DNA of 64,000 nucleotides from Maricaulis sp963975345 (GTDB lineage Bacteria; Pseudomonadota; Alphaproteobacteria; Caulobacterales; Maricaulaceae), in assembly GCF_963975345.1 (NCBI RefSeq), contig NZ_CAXBGE010000004.1, forward strand, positions 186,001 through 250,000. The letters are read 5' to 3'. Under the pieces are notes generated by a model, which saw nothing but the letters and a program-made list of their open reading frames with translations, had not been told where the DNA came from and ran no database searches. This document shows positions 9,324 through 16,933 of this stretch, piece after piece. Within the stretch, counting starts at the first letter, position 1, and each line of letters opens with the position of its first letter. The translations under genes were made by a program, and so were the position numbers.

Positions 9324-9746
9324 CTAGCGAAACGGATTTCGGATTGTCAGCCGGCCGATGACCTGTCCATGCTGCAAGTCCTCGGTCAGCAGGATCGTCG
9401 CGCCGCAGCGGATTGCGACCGCGACGATCAGGCAGGCATACCATGAAAACCGATGTGATTGGGCGATCGCGAGGGCAAGCTCGATGTCGATCTCGCCGAC
9501 CTGTTCAACGGCGCAGGCCTCCCGGAATGTGCCCAGCAGAAACCGGATTTCTGACCAGCCGAGACCGCTGCGCCTGCGCGCGACATTGACGAACTCGCTC
9601 AGGACCTGCGTAGAAATGGATCGGTTGTACCCAGAATTGTGCAGCAGGGTCGACGCGATTTCGGCCTTCCGCGCATCGGTCGAGACCAGATAGACCAAGA
9701 CATTGGTATCGAGGAATACCCGCTCAATCCGGGCCGGGGCATTCAT
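9324..9746 (-). CDS. PIN-domain toxin-like protein of a type II TA pair, one catalytic Asp replaced
   Basis: The 140-residue PIN domain would be a VapC-like RNase. Acidic residues D13 (FLDTN), E51 (LSEF) and D123 (LTEDLQHGQ) are present, but the third Asp, expected in a W-D-A-L-I-type motif, is Ala104 here (FSWYACLIVA). Codon 104 is GCC, one base away from GAC. The loss should weaken or abolish Mg-dependent nuclease activity. The gene overlaps the upstream antitoxin gene by 4 bp. The rest of the frame is intact, so this may be a non-toxic remnant or a co-repressor. Confidence 0.85.
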   Translation of the reverse strand: MNAPARIERVFLDTNVLVYLVSTDARKAEIASTLLHNSGYNRSISTQVLSEFVNVARRRSGLGWSEIRFLLGTFREACAVEQVGEIDIELALAIAQSHRFSWYACLIVAVAIRCGATILLTEDLQHGQVIGRLTIRNPFR

Positions 9747-9973
9747 CGCTCATTGGCTTCGTCGCGGTCAAACTTGAACCCTTCGGGCAAGCTGTCGCGA
9801 AAGCCGCGGATGATTTCCAGCCGCTCGTCGAGTGTGGGCTTACGGCCGATCTCGAACGCGCGCAGCCCCGCGATGTTGATTTCGACCTCGTCGCCAGCTT
9901 TCAGGTCGAGTGCCTCCACGACGGCAGCGGGCAGTCGCACGGCGAGGCTATTGCCCCATTTGGATACTTGCAT
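9743..9973 (-). CDS. AbrB/MazE-family antitoxin
   Basis: The start chosen is the ATG at 9973, preceded by a GGAGGC site; a longer frame exists upstream but the swapped-hairpin AbrB fold begins at MQVSKWGNSLAVRLP. The 76 residues comprise a DNA-binding domain (1-45, with LKAGDEVEI) and a C-terminal tail (TLDERLEIIRGF) that should wrap the PIN partner. The promoter region contains a 10+10 bp palindrome at 9995-10022, so autoregulation is likely. Its 4 bp overlap with the PIN gene gives coupled translation. Confidence 0.88.
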   Translation of the reverse strand: MQVSKWGNSLAVRLPAAVVEALDLKAGDEVEINIAGLRAFEIGRKPTLDERLEIIRGFRDSLPEGFKFDRDEANER

Positions 9974-9994
9974 GATTGTCGCCTCCAGCGGGCT

Positions 9995-10022
9995 TGATAT
10001 ACATAATTGGCAATGTATATCA
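9995..10022. promoter_or_regulatory. Palindromic operator of the AbrB/PIN module
   Basis: A perfect inverted repeat with 10-bp arms, TGATATACAT (9995-10004) and ATGTATATCA (10013-10022), is separated by 8 bp and lies 22-49 bp upstream of the antitoxin start. AT-rich palindromes at this position are the usual autoregulatory operators of AbrB/MazE-type antitoxins. Binding by this antitoxin is inference. Confidence 0.75.
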
Positions 10023-10053
10023 TGAACTGGTGAGCCGTCGAAGCCCCAAACAA

Positions 10054-10079
10054 AAAAGGCGGCCCGAGGGCCGCCTTTT
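10054..10079. terminator. Intrinsic terminator of the M2 peptidase gene
   Basis: The hairpin AAAAGGCGGCCC / GGGCCGCCTTTT is followed, read on the minus strand, by a run of Ts. It lies about 22 bp past the stop of the M2 peptidase gene and separates it from the antitoxin promoter. Confidence 0.85.
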
Positions 10080-10100
10080 CCATCATCCACGCGTTGGGAT

Positions 10101-11975
10101 TTATTCCCAACCGCAGCTGCTGCCCTGGTTTTCTTCTTCCAGGTAATCCATCAGCGGCTGGAAGTAGGCGATGATCGCCGAGCCGTCCATTTCGCGGGTG
10201 CCGGTGAAGGCTTCCAGCGCGTCGGGCCAAGGGTGCGAGGCGCCCATTTCGAGCATCTCGTTGAAACGCCGGCCGACTTCCTCATTGCCGTAAATCGTGC
10301 AGCGATTGAGCGGGCCTTCCCAGCCGGCCATGTCGCAAGCGGCCTGCTGGAACTGGAATTGCAGGATATAGCTCAGGAAATAGCGCAGATAGGGCACATT
10401 GTTGGCGATGTGGTATTTCGCGCCCGGATCGAAGGCGTCGGCGGGGCGTTCCACCGGCGGCATGATGCCTTGGTACTGCTCGCGCAATTCCCACCAGGCG
10501 GTGTTGTACTGCTCCGGCGTGATCTCACCGCGGAAGACGCGCCAGCGCCACTGATCCATCATCACCGCGAAGGGCAGGAAGGCGATCTTGTCGAGCGCCA
10601 GATTCATCATCAGGCCGATATCGGCGGACTCGTCCGGGACCTGGTCTTGGTCGAGCAGGCCGATCTGGACCAGATAATCCGGCGTCACCGACAGAGCGAC
10701 GAAATCGCCAATCGCTTCGTGGAAGCCGTCATGGGCGCCATTGCGGAACAGCATGTCCTGGCCGCGATAGGCGCGCTGGTAGAAATTGTGACCCAGCTCA
10801 TGATGCACGGTGCGGAAATCTTCCGCATTCACGTGGGTACACATCTTGATCCGGATATCTTCCTCATTGTCGAGATCCCAGGCCGAGGCGTGGCAGACGA
10901 CATCGCGATCGCGCGGACGCGTGATCAGGGAACGTTCCCAGAAGGTTTCCGGCAGCGGATCGAGCCCGAGCGAGGTGTAGAAGCGTTCGCCCGTCTCCAC
11001 CATCTGGCGCGGCGTATAGTCATGCTCTTCGAGCAATTGCGTCAGATCATAGCCGGGGCCATCGCCGGACTGGATACCGACGATATCATTGATCGGCGAC
11101 CAGCCCTGGGCCCACATATTGCCGAGCAAATCGGCGCGGATCGGGCCGGTTGTTGCCTGGACATCATCGCCATAGGTCTCGTTGAGCCCGTTGCGAACAT
11201 AGCAGTGGAGCTGTTCATACAGCGGCTCGACCTGGCCCCAGAGGCGCTCAACCTCGGCTTCCATCTCGTCGGCTGGCATGTCGTAATTGGACAGCCACAT
11301 CTCGGCGAGATCGGAGAAGCCCAGTTCGCGCGCGCCGGCATTGGCGATCTCCACCATCTCGGCATAATCTTGGCTCATCTGGGCCGGATTGATCGCGGCA
11401 CGCCAGTCATTCCAGATCGTGGCCAGCACTTCGGGATCGCGCTCGGTGCCCATCATCACTTCCAGCTCGTCGAGCGAGACCGGCGTGTCGTCAAACATGA
11501 TCGTGCCGGTAGAATAGGCCGAACTCATCCGCGTCGTGATTTCCGCGAGACGTTGGGCATAATCGCCGCCGGCGGGGGTTGGCAGGGTGATGCCGGCAGT
11601 CAGCATCGTCATCTTGCGACGCATATCGAGTGGCAGATCGGTATCGGCGAAGCGGGCGGTCTCGCCAGCTTGGCGAACGGACAAATCGGTGGCTTCCGCG
11701 CTCATCCGGCTGACCAGATACTCGGTGTCGGAGGTGATGAAATTCGCATAGACCCAAGCGGTGTGGGCGGCGAACTCACCGAAATCGCCGATCTCGGCCT
11801 CGGTTGAGGCGAGGAATGTCGCGGCATCGTCGACCGAACCGGCCGCTGGAGCGGCGGTTTCAGTCGAGGCAACTTCACCGCTAACGGACTGATCGTCCTG
11901 CATATTGCCATAGGCGTAGAACCCGCCGGCCGCCAACAAGGCACCAAAGGCTACACCAGCCAGAAGTTTGGTCAT
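10101..11975 (-). CDS. M2 family peptidyl-dipeptidase (ACE-like)
   Basis: This 624-residue zinc metallopeptidase is related to angiotensin-converting enzyme and removes C-terminal dipeptides. The zinc site is H392-E-L-G-H396 with third ligand E420 in GFHEAIGDF, both as in the family. An N-terminal hydrophobic segment (residues 4-22, LLAGVAFGALLAAGGFYAY) without a lipobox Cys acts as signal peptide or anchor, followed by an Ala/Ser/Thr-rich linker to about 50. The protein should therefore be periplasmic. It is monocistronic, with its own terminator at 10054-10079. Its role is probably peptide nutrition; no regulator is adjacent. Confidence 0.95.
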   Translation of the reverse strand: MTKLLAGVAFGALLAAGGFYAYGNMQDDQSVSGEVASTETAAPAAGSVDDAATFLASTEAEIGDFGEFAAHTAWVYANFITSDTEYLVSRMSAEATDLSVRQAGETARFADTDLPLDMRRKMTMLTAGITLPTPAGGDYAQRLAEITTRMSSAYSTGTIMFDDTPVSLDELEVMMGTERDPEVLATIWNDWRAAINPAQMSQDYAEMVEIANAGARELGFSDLAEMWLSNYDMPADEMEAEVERLWGQVEPLYEQLHCYVRNGLNETYGDDVQATTGPIRADLLGNMWAQGWSPINDIVGIQSGDGPGYDLTQLLEEHDYTPRQMVETGERFYTSLGLDPLPETFWERSLITRPRDRDVVCHASAWDLDNEEDIRIKMCTHVNAEDFRTVHHELGHNFYQRAYRGQDMLFRNGAHDGFHEAIGDFVALSVTPDYLVQIGLLDQDQVPDESADIGLMMNLALDKIAFLPFAVMMDQWRWRVFRGEITPEQYNTAWWELREQYQGIMPPVERPADAFDPGAKYHIANNVPYLRYFLSYILQFQFQQAACDMAGWEGPLNRCTIYGNEEVGRRFNEMLEMGASHPWPDALEAFTGTREMDGSAIIAYFQPLMDYLEEENQGSSCGWE

Positions 11976-12162
11976 GGTTCAATTCTCCCCTCATTTGCGG
12001 CGCACCGCGCCAAATTGCGCCTATCCTCGCTTTCTGGCCCGTGCCGTCAAGCGCGCTGATGTCGCTCGCCTGCGCACCTCGACGGGCGCTCGTGAGGTAT
12101 ATCTCGACTCATGGAGCGCCGGAATGCACTAATTGGGGCGGAAATGACGTTGAGGGGCGGCC

Positions 12163-12906
12163 ATGTTCGATCGGTTGAAGCAGCTTGAAGTGCTGCGCAA
12201 GAGTGTGGAGACTCAAGGCTGGGCGCTGGCACACCAGATGTTTCCGGCCGAGGTCGCGGCGGCAATGCTGTTTCAGTTCCAGCGTGGGCTGGGCAATACC
12301 CCCGAGACCTATACCGGAATCTGGGGCAAGGGCCCATTCACCAAGGAATTCTGTTTCGAATCCTACGCTTACCATTACCCCTTCCATGCCGGCCTGCTGT
12401 GGTCGCTGACGCCCTATATGCAAGCGTTGACGGGCAAGGAGTTATTGCCAACGACCTCGTATTTCCGCGTTTACCGCAAGGGCGATCACTGTGCCCTGCA
12501 TGTCGATCGGCCGGCGGCTGAATACGCGATCTCGCTGACGCTGGGTTATTCGGACGATATCCCCTGGCCGCTCTGGGTCAGCCAGGAAGCGGTCAAGCCG
12601 AACGCCTCAGCGGCGGCGAAGGGGGGAATATTGCCGGACGGCACGCAGATGAGCATGTTGCGGATTCCGATGCAGCCCGGTGATGCGGTGATTTATGACG
12701 GCGTCAATCGGCTGCATGGCCGGCACGATCCGAACCCGAATGAATGGTCGGCGCATCTCTTCTATGATTTCGTTGACCGCAATGGCCCCTATGCCGACCA
12801 CGCGTTTGATCGGCGCAATGAATTCGTGCAGCCGAGCGACTTCCATTTCCCACCCGACGGCGCGCCAGCCGCGAAGGCCAAGACCCAGAAAAAGGTGAGG
12901 AAATAG
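12163..12906 (+). CDS. Putative 2OG-Fe(II) dioxygenase-like protein
   Basis: I do not recognise a named family for these 247 residues. YFRVYRKGDHCALHVDRPAAEYAISLTLGY (100-129) followed by QPGDAVIYDGVNRLHGRH (171-188) and SAHLFYDFVD has the order HxD (H113, D115) ... distal His (H185 or H188), expected of double-stranded beta-helix Fe(II)/2-oxoglutarate oxygenases. The C-terminal tail is Lys/Ala-rich and probably disordered. It has no signal peptide, so it should be cytoplasmic. It stands alone and converges on yaiI. The substrate is unknown. Confidence 0.65.
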   Translation: MFDRLKQLEVLRKSVETQGWALAHQMFPAEVAAAMLFQFQRGLGNTPETYTGIWGKGPFTKEFCFESYAYHYPFHAGLLWSLTPYMQALTGKELLPTTSYFRVYRKGDHCALHVDRPAAEYAISLTLGYSDDIPWPLWVSQEAVKPNASAAAKGGILPDGTQMSMLRIPMQPGDAVIYDGVNRLHGRHDPNPNEWSAHLFYDFVDRNGPYADHAFDRRNEFVQPSDFHFPPDGAPAAKAKTQKKVRK

Positions 12907-12927
12907 CGGCTTGAGGCCTTTGACATT

Positions 12928-12956
12928 GGCAAGGCTACCTAACGCGGAGCCTTGCC
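12928..12956. terminator. Possible shared hairpin between convergent genes
   Basis: Arms GGCAAGGCT (12928-12936) and AGCCTTGCC (12948-12956) enclose 11 bp and straddle the yaiI stop codon, 22 bp after the oxygenase-like gene. There is no T run, so a role in termination is only suggested by its position. Confidence 0.35.
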
Positions 12957-13397
12957 TCGCTTGGCAGCCTGGATGACGATTTCCAACCCGTTGAGAAAGG
13001 CCGAGCGATCCTTGGGCCCGAAGGGCTTGGCGCCGCCGGTCTGCATCCCGGTTTCGCGCAGATCGGTCATCAGATTGCGCGTTGCCAGAACCGAGCCGAT
13101 ATTATCGGGCGTGAAAGCCTTGCCGCGATGATCGACCGCCAGCGCGCCGGCCTTGAGGCAGCGATCAGCGAGGGGAATATCGGTGGTGATGCAGACATCA
13201 CCCGGGCCGATTTCGTCGGCAATCCAGTTATCGGCCGCATCGGTGCCCTGATCGACAATCACCAGCCGCGCCCAGTTGGAATTGGGCCGACGGATGCCCC
13301 CATCGCAAACGAACAGCATCTCGATCTCATGCCGTTCGCCGACGCGAAGCACTTCATCCTTCACCGGGCAGGCATCGGCATCGACGTAGAGCTTCAC
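12939..13397 (-). CDS. yaiI: YaiI/YqxD family protein (DUF188, UPF0178)
   Basis: The 152 residues match the conserved family: N-terminal MKLYVDADACPVKDEVLRV, central GPGDVCITTDIPLADRCL and DHRGKAFT. The fold is PIN/NYN-like with clustered acidic residues (D6, D8), suggesting a nuclease-like metal site, but no activity is established to my knowledge. It overlaps the upstream M14 peptidase gene by 4 bp and so is co-translated with it. It is cytoplasmic, with no signal peptide. Confidence 0.92.
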   Translation of the reverse strand: MKLYVDADACPVKDEVLRVGERHEIEMLFVCDGGIRRPNSNWARLVIVDQGTDAADNWIADEIGPGDVCITTDIPLADRCLKAGALAVDHRGKAFTPDNIGSVLATRNLMTDLRETGMQTGGAKPFGPKDRSAFLNGLEIVIQAAKRGKAPR

Positions 13398-14527
13398 CGT
13401 AACTGACCCACCAGCGCCAGCATCGCTTCCAGATTGGCAGCGCCGAGCTTGCGGCAGCGCTCCGGCGACCAGCCATGGACGGGGTCGGGCAGATCGGCAT
13501 TGTCCTTGAACGGCATCTCCAGCGTCATCGCCAGACAGCCAAATTCATTGGCGAGGTAGTTGGTGCAAATCGACAGATCGGCGGTGCCGGCGGCATCGAC
13601 ATCATAGCCGTGCTTGGTCTGGAAATCCGGGCTGACGCTGGCGAGCGCTGCCTTGTAGGCGTTGAGATTGGCTTGGCCGCGTTCATCGAAATTCGGAGCG
13701 CCCTCGCCACCGGCGATGAAATTATACGGCAGGGCCTCGTCGCCATGGACATCGAGGGCGAGATCAATACCGGTCAGGCGCATGCGTTTGAGAACATGAA
13801 ACACTTCCGGCGAATTTTCCAGGCTCGCCTTGTCCCATTCGCGGTTGAGATTGACGCCCTTGGCATTGGTGCGCAGATGACCGCGCTTGGAGCCATCGGG
13901 ATTCATGTTCGGCACGATGTGAAACACCGCCTTGGAGCGCAGTTTGCGGGCGACCGGATCATCGGGGTCGAGCAGGCGGTCGAGAAAGCCTTCCATCCAC
14001 CATTCCGCCATCGTCTCACCGGGATGCTGGCGCGCGGTAACCCAGATCGTGCGCTTCTTCTTCGACGGTTCGCCGACTCGGATGCAATCCATCGTCTGGC
14101 CGTCCAGCGTCTCACCAAGCACTTCCAGCGTAACGCCTTCACAGCTTTGCACTGCGGCGATCAGGTCCAGGTGACGCTCCATCGAGAACGGTGCGAAATA
14201 GGCAAACCAGGTCGTGTCGAGTTCCGGTGTGTGCTGCAGCGTCAAAACGCCCTTGGCGTAGCTCGTCTCGATCCGGAACCAGTTCTCGCGGTCATAGGAG
14301 GCGCAGGCCTGATAGCCCGGCCAGCCCTCAAGATAGGCCGCGCCGCCAGCATTGGTGATCCGCATCACCAGATCCTCATTGCAGGCTCCGGAGACCTTGA
14401 AATGGAACCATTGATAGAAGTCCGAGCCGTTATCTTTGCGGATTTCCAGTTCGATATTTTCCGGGTCGCGCAATTTCTTGACGACGATATTACCGCTGTC
14501 GAAACAATCAGAGATGTTCAGGGTCAT
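13394..14527 (-). CDS. M14 family zinc carboxypeptidase (cytosolic carboxypeptidase-like)
   Basis: The 377 residues have the cytosolic-carboxypeptidase layout: a beta-sandwich N-domain (1-120, with YQWFHFKVSG and WFAYFAPFS) and an M14 catalytic domain. Zinc ligands are H168 and E171 in RQHPGE and H261 in LDVHGDE; NPDG (209-212) and NLNRE (226-230) are the usual substrate-binding motifs, and a late E in TLEMPF is the probable general base. There is no signal peptide. Relatives in eukaryotes deglutamylate tubulin; the bacterial substrate is unknown. It is the first gene of a two-gene unit with yaiI. Confidence 0.92.
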   Translation of the reverse strand: MTLNISDCFDSGNIVVKKLRDPENIELEIRKDNGSDFYQWFHFKVSGACNEDLVMRITNAGGAAYLEGWPGYQACASYDRENWFRIETSYAKGVLTLQHTPELDTTWFAYFAPFSMERHLDLIAAVQSCEGVTLEVLGETLDGQTMDCIRVGEPSKKKRTIWVTARQHPGETMAEWWMEGFLDRLLDPDDPVARKLRSKAVFHIVPNMNPDGSKRGHLRTNAKGVNLNREWDKASLENSPEVFHVLKRMRLTGIDLALDVHGDEALPYNFIAGGEGAPNFDERGQANLNAYKAALASVSPDFQTKHGYDVDAAGTADLSICTNYLANEFGCLAMTLEMPFKDNADLPDPVHGWSPERCRKLGAANLEAMLALVGQLR

Positions 14528-14557
14528 GTAATTTTCCTAGTGTGACCAGCGCAGTGG

Positions 14558-14959
14558 CTAGTCGATTTGCTCGTACCGGATATGAACTCCGCGATAGTTT
14601 GCCTTTGGACCAAATAGTTGGCCGGCGCGGTGGCGCACCATCAATTCCTGTCCATCCCAACTTAATTCGACGTGATCGCCTTCGAACGCAACGATGCGGT
14701 CGCGGGAATAGTCAGTTTGTTCGCCGTCTGCCTCGATAACGACCCAGCTTGTGTCTGCAACCGTCGCCCCACAGCCGACCGAGAGCGATGTCGCGGTCAG
14801 CTCGTCGGTCAGGGCGACACGATCAACAATTTCATACTCACATGCACCTGTGAGCGGATCCGTACAGCCGCTTGTCGCCAACGCCAAACATCCAAGCACT
14901 ACAAGCGAACCCCTGACGATCTCGCCGTTGTTGAAACGGTTGGTCACGTGCGGAAACAT
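14558..14959 (-). CDS. Small putative lipoprotein
   Basis: The 133-residue protein has a hydrophobic stretch VVLGCLALATSGC ending in a lipobox-like ATSGC with Cys32, followed by a short acidic beta-rich domain. I do not recognise a family. It would be anchored to a membrane after lipidation. The exact start is uncertain because the N-region before the signal is long; an internal start closer to the hydrophobic core may be used. It lies between the M14 gene and a TA module, all on the minus strand. Confidence 0.5.
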   Translation of the reverse strand: MFPHVTNRFNNGEIVRGSLVVLGCLALATSGCTDPLTGACEYEIVDRVALTDELTATSLSVGCGATVADTSWVVIEADGEQTDYSRDRIVAFEGDHVELSWDGQELMVRHRAGQLFGPKANYRGVHIRYEQID

Positions 14960-15001
14960 TGGCGCGCTATCCGGGACAAGGGGTGAGTCTTCATCCGTCT
15001 C

Positions 15002-15421
15002 TTACCCGTCAATCGGTATTGAGGCCAGATCGACGACATCAAGGCTGAGCTGACGGGCGAGGGTGGCGAGGCGCTTGTCGGCGGTGAGGAGAGGGTATTG
15101 GTAGGATTGCGCGGTCGCCAGATAGACACAGTCATAGACCGGGTGGTCCAGCTCCGCCGCAAGGCGCTGCGCAAGGATGATCAGTCTGAAATCATCGACG
15201 ATGGACAGCTGGCGGTTCAGTTCGCGAATGGCATCCTGTGCCTGCGCGAGCGATGTGTCTCCACGTCTGACGTATTTCCAGAGTGCATTCGCTGTCTCCG
15301 TGAGGATCAGCCGCGGCGCGATGAACTCATGAGCTTCCACCGCCGCTGCCGCCTGCTCGTGACCCGGGACCAGAATAAAGAGCCTTGTGGCGACGCTGGC
15401 ATCGAGGATGAACACGCTCAA
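15002..15421 (-). CDS. PIN-domain ribonuclease toxin (VapC/FitB-like)
   Basis: The 139-residue PIN domain has all four expected acidic residues: D7 (FILDASV), E42 (ILTETAN), D97 (PVYDCVYLA) and D115 (LTADKRL). It is therefore probably an active Mg-dependent endoribonuclease, unlike the PIN protein at 9324-9746. The gene overlaps the upstream antitoxin gene by 4 bp. This is the second of two PIN modules within 6 kb. Confidence 0.92.
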   Translation of the reverse strand: MSVFILDASVATRLFILVPGHEQAAAAVEAHEFIAPRLILTETANALWKYVRRGDTSLAQAQDAIRELNRQLSIVDDFRLIILAQRLAAELDHPVYDCVYLATAQSYQYPLLTADKRLATLARQLSLDVVDLASIPIDG

Positions 15422-15645
15422 CGCTCGCGATCCTCACGGATAAGGTCCGTTGGATCGAGAGCCGAGGGTCGTGAGCTGTCCCGCATCCCTTTCGCGAAGG
15501 CCAGGAAAGCCTCTTTGTCCGAGGTGACCTTCGTGGTCAGCAGATCGCGCAGATATTGCTCCAACGACGTGCTGGCCGCTTCGGCATTGAGCTTCAGCCG
15601 GGCGATGACCTCGTCATCGAGATTGCGGATGAGAATCTGGCCCAT
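15418..15645 (-). CDS. Ribbon-helix-helix antitoxin (FitA-like)
   Basis: The 75 residues begin MGQILIRNLDDEVIARLK, the beta-strand and first helix of FitA/Arc-type ribbon-helix-helix proteins, with SLEQYLRDLL as the second helix. The C-terminal third (DPTDLIREDRER) is charged and should occupy the toxin active site. It is the first gene of a coupled antitoxin-toxin pair. A short inverted repeat just upstream (15660-15672) could be its operator. Confidence 0.9.
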   Translation of the reverse strand: MGQILIRNLDDEVIARLKLNAEAASTSLEQYLRDLLTTKVTSDKEAFLAFAKGMRDSSRPSALDPTDLIREDRER

Positions 15646-15659
15646 GACGTGTTCCGTGT

Positions 15660-15672
15660 TAGCAGGTTGCTA
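15660..15672. promoter_or_regulatory. Possible operator of the FitA-like/PIN module
   Basis: TAGCA-GGT-TGCTA, a 5-bp inverted repeat, lies 15 bp upstream of the antitoxin ATG. Location suits autoregulation, but the repeat is short and could be chance. Confidence 0.3.
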
Positions 15673-15723
15673 TCATAACTTAAAACTGGGTCCGGCGACA
15701 AGCCGTTTGCGGCTCGATCACCC

Positions 15724-15876
15724 CTACAGGAACAGCAAGGAGCGAAGTGCATAGGCCGTGATCGCGACGGCTCCCGACCCGGCCAGACAAAGTCCAAAGA
15801 ACCATAGAAGCTTGTGCGCCAGCGGCCGGTCCTCGCCGGGTTCGGACGGTGGCGCGGGGGTGAAGAGGTCAGGCAT
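15724..15876 (-). CDS. DUF2474-like small membrane protein of the cytochrome bd operon
   Basis: A 50-codon gene starts at the ATG at 15876, overlapping the cydB stop by 8 bp, and ends at TAG 15724-15726. The product begins MPDLFTPAPPSEP and has a single membrane helix (about 23-43, LLWFFGLCLAGSGAVAITAYAL). Position right after cydB, length and topology fit the DUF2474 family found with cyanide-insensitive-type bd oxidases and are analogous to CydX, which stabilises the oxidase. The assignment rests on context and topology rather than a profile match. Confidence 0.75.
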   Translation of the reverse strand: MPDLFTPAPPSEPGEDRPLAHKLLWFFGLCLAGSGAVAITAYALRSLLFL

Positions 15877-16924
15877 GACCATAACCATCGCCTGGCTTCA
15901 CCTTGCCCCAGAACACCGCGTAGACATAAGCGGTATAGCCAAGGATCACCGGCAACATCACCACAGCGCCAACCAGCAGGAAGCCCAGCGCATTATCGTG
16001 CGCGGCGGTTTGCTCGACCGTGAAGGCGAAGGGCACCAGCCAAGGAAACAGGCTGACGGCGAGGCCGAGATAACCCGACAGGAAAATTCCGGCCGCCAGC
16101 AGACTCGGCCGCCAATCCGGCGCCTTGCCGGCTCCGATCAGCAGATCGCGTGCCAGCCATAGCGTCAAGGCCAGTCCCGACAGTGGGATGAGGCCGAGTG
16201 GCAGGAGGGAGCCGAACTCGAAATGCGTCATCGAAAATCCCCAACGCATCGTGACTCGCGGATCGATCGACAGTGTCGCCAGGCTGATCGCGGCAAAACC
16301 GATCGCGACGCCGATCAGGGCAAGCGCGGCCCAGCGGCGCGCCTTGGCCTGCAATTCGGCCTCGGTCTTGAGCACAAGCCAGCAGGCGCCGAGCAGGACA
16401 TAGCCGGCGACGACAGCGAAGCCGACCATCAGCGAGAAAGGGGTCAGCCAGTCAAACGGGCCGCCGGCGAAGGCGCGGCCTTCCACCGTGACGCCCTGGA
16501 CGAAGCCGCCGAGGATCAGACCCTGGGACAAGGCGGCGATGAAGGAGCCGGTATAGAAGGCACCGTTCCAGAACAATCGGGTTGGCTGCCGCACCGCCTT
16601 GTGACGAAACTCGAAGGCGACGCCTCGAAAGATCAACGCCATGAGCATGAAGAAGACGGGCAGATAGAAGGCCGGCATCAGGATCGAGTAGGCGAGCGGG
16701 AAGGCGGCAAACAAGCCGCCGCCACCCAGCACCAGCCAGGTCTCATTGCCGTCCCAGACCGGCTCGACCGTCGCCGTCATCAAATTGCGTTCATCATCGC
16801 TGCCGGCCAGGGCTGCCAGCATGCCGATGCCCAAATCCATGCCATCGAGCAGGACATACATCATGATGGCGATGGCGATCAGGACGGACCAGATCAACGG
16901 CAGGTCGAGGTGAGACAGGTCCAT
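15869..16924 (-). CDS. cydB: Cytochrome bd-type quinol oxidase subunit II
   Basis: Subunit II of the bd oxidase has 351 residues and about eight membrane helices. MMYVLLDGMDLGIGML near the N-terminus and WDGNETWLVLGGGGLFAAFPLAY are family signatures. It pairs with CydA in the cytoplasmic membrane to reduce oxygen with quinol electrons without pumping protons. It lies 9 bp downstream of cydA and overlaps the small DUF2474-like gene. The companion's short Q-loop suggests the CIO (cyanide-insensitive) subgroup, where the gene is often called cioB. Confidence 0.95.
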   Translation of the reverse strand: MDLSHLDLPLIWSVLIAIAIMMYVLLDGMDLGIGMLAALAGSDDERNLMTATVEPVWDGNETWLVLGGGGLFAAFPLAYSILMPAFYLPVFFMLMALIFRGVAFEFRHKAVRQPTRLFWNGAFYTGSFIAALSQGLILGGFVQGVTVEGRAFAGGPFDWLTPFSLMVGFAVVAGYVLLGACWLVLKTEAELQAKARRWAALALIGVAIGFAAISLATLSIDPRVTMRWGFSMTHFEFGSLLPLGLIPLSGLALTLWLARDLLIGAGKAPDWRPSLLAAGIFLSGYLGLAVSLFPWLVPFAFTVEQTAAHDNALGFLLVGAVVMLPVILGYTAYVYAVFWGKVKPGDGYGHA

Positions 16925-16933
16925 GTTTCGCTC

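Noticed and set aside
10233..11807. Long open frame (over 500 codons) on the plus strand opposite the M2 peptidase gene
   Set aside because: It lies fully antisense to a gene with clear zinc motifs and its product has no recognisable domain; long antisense frames are expected in GC-rich coding DNA.
12928..12956. Strong intrinsic terminator between the oxygenase-like gene and yaiI
   Set aside because: The hairpin is real but lacks a T run, so only a weak call was made.
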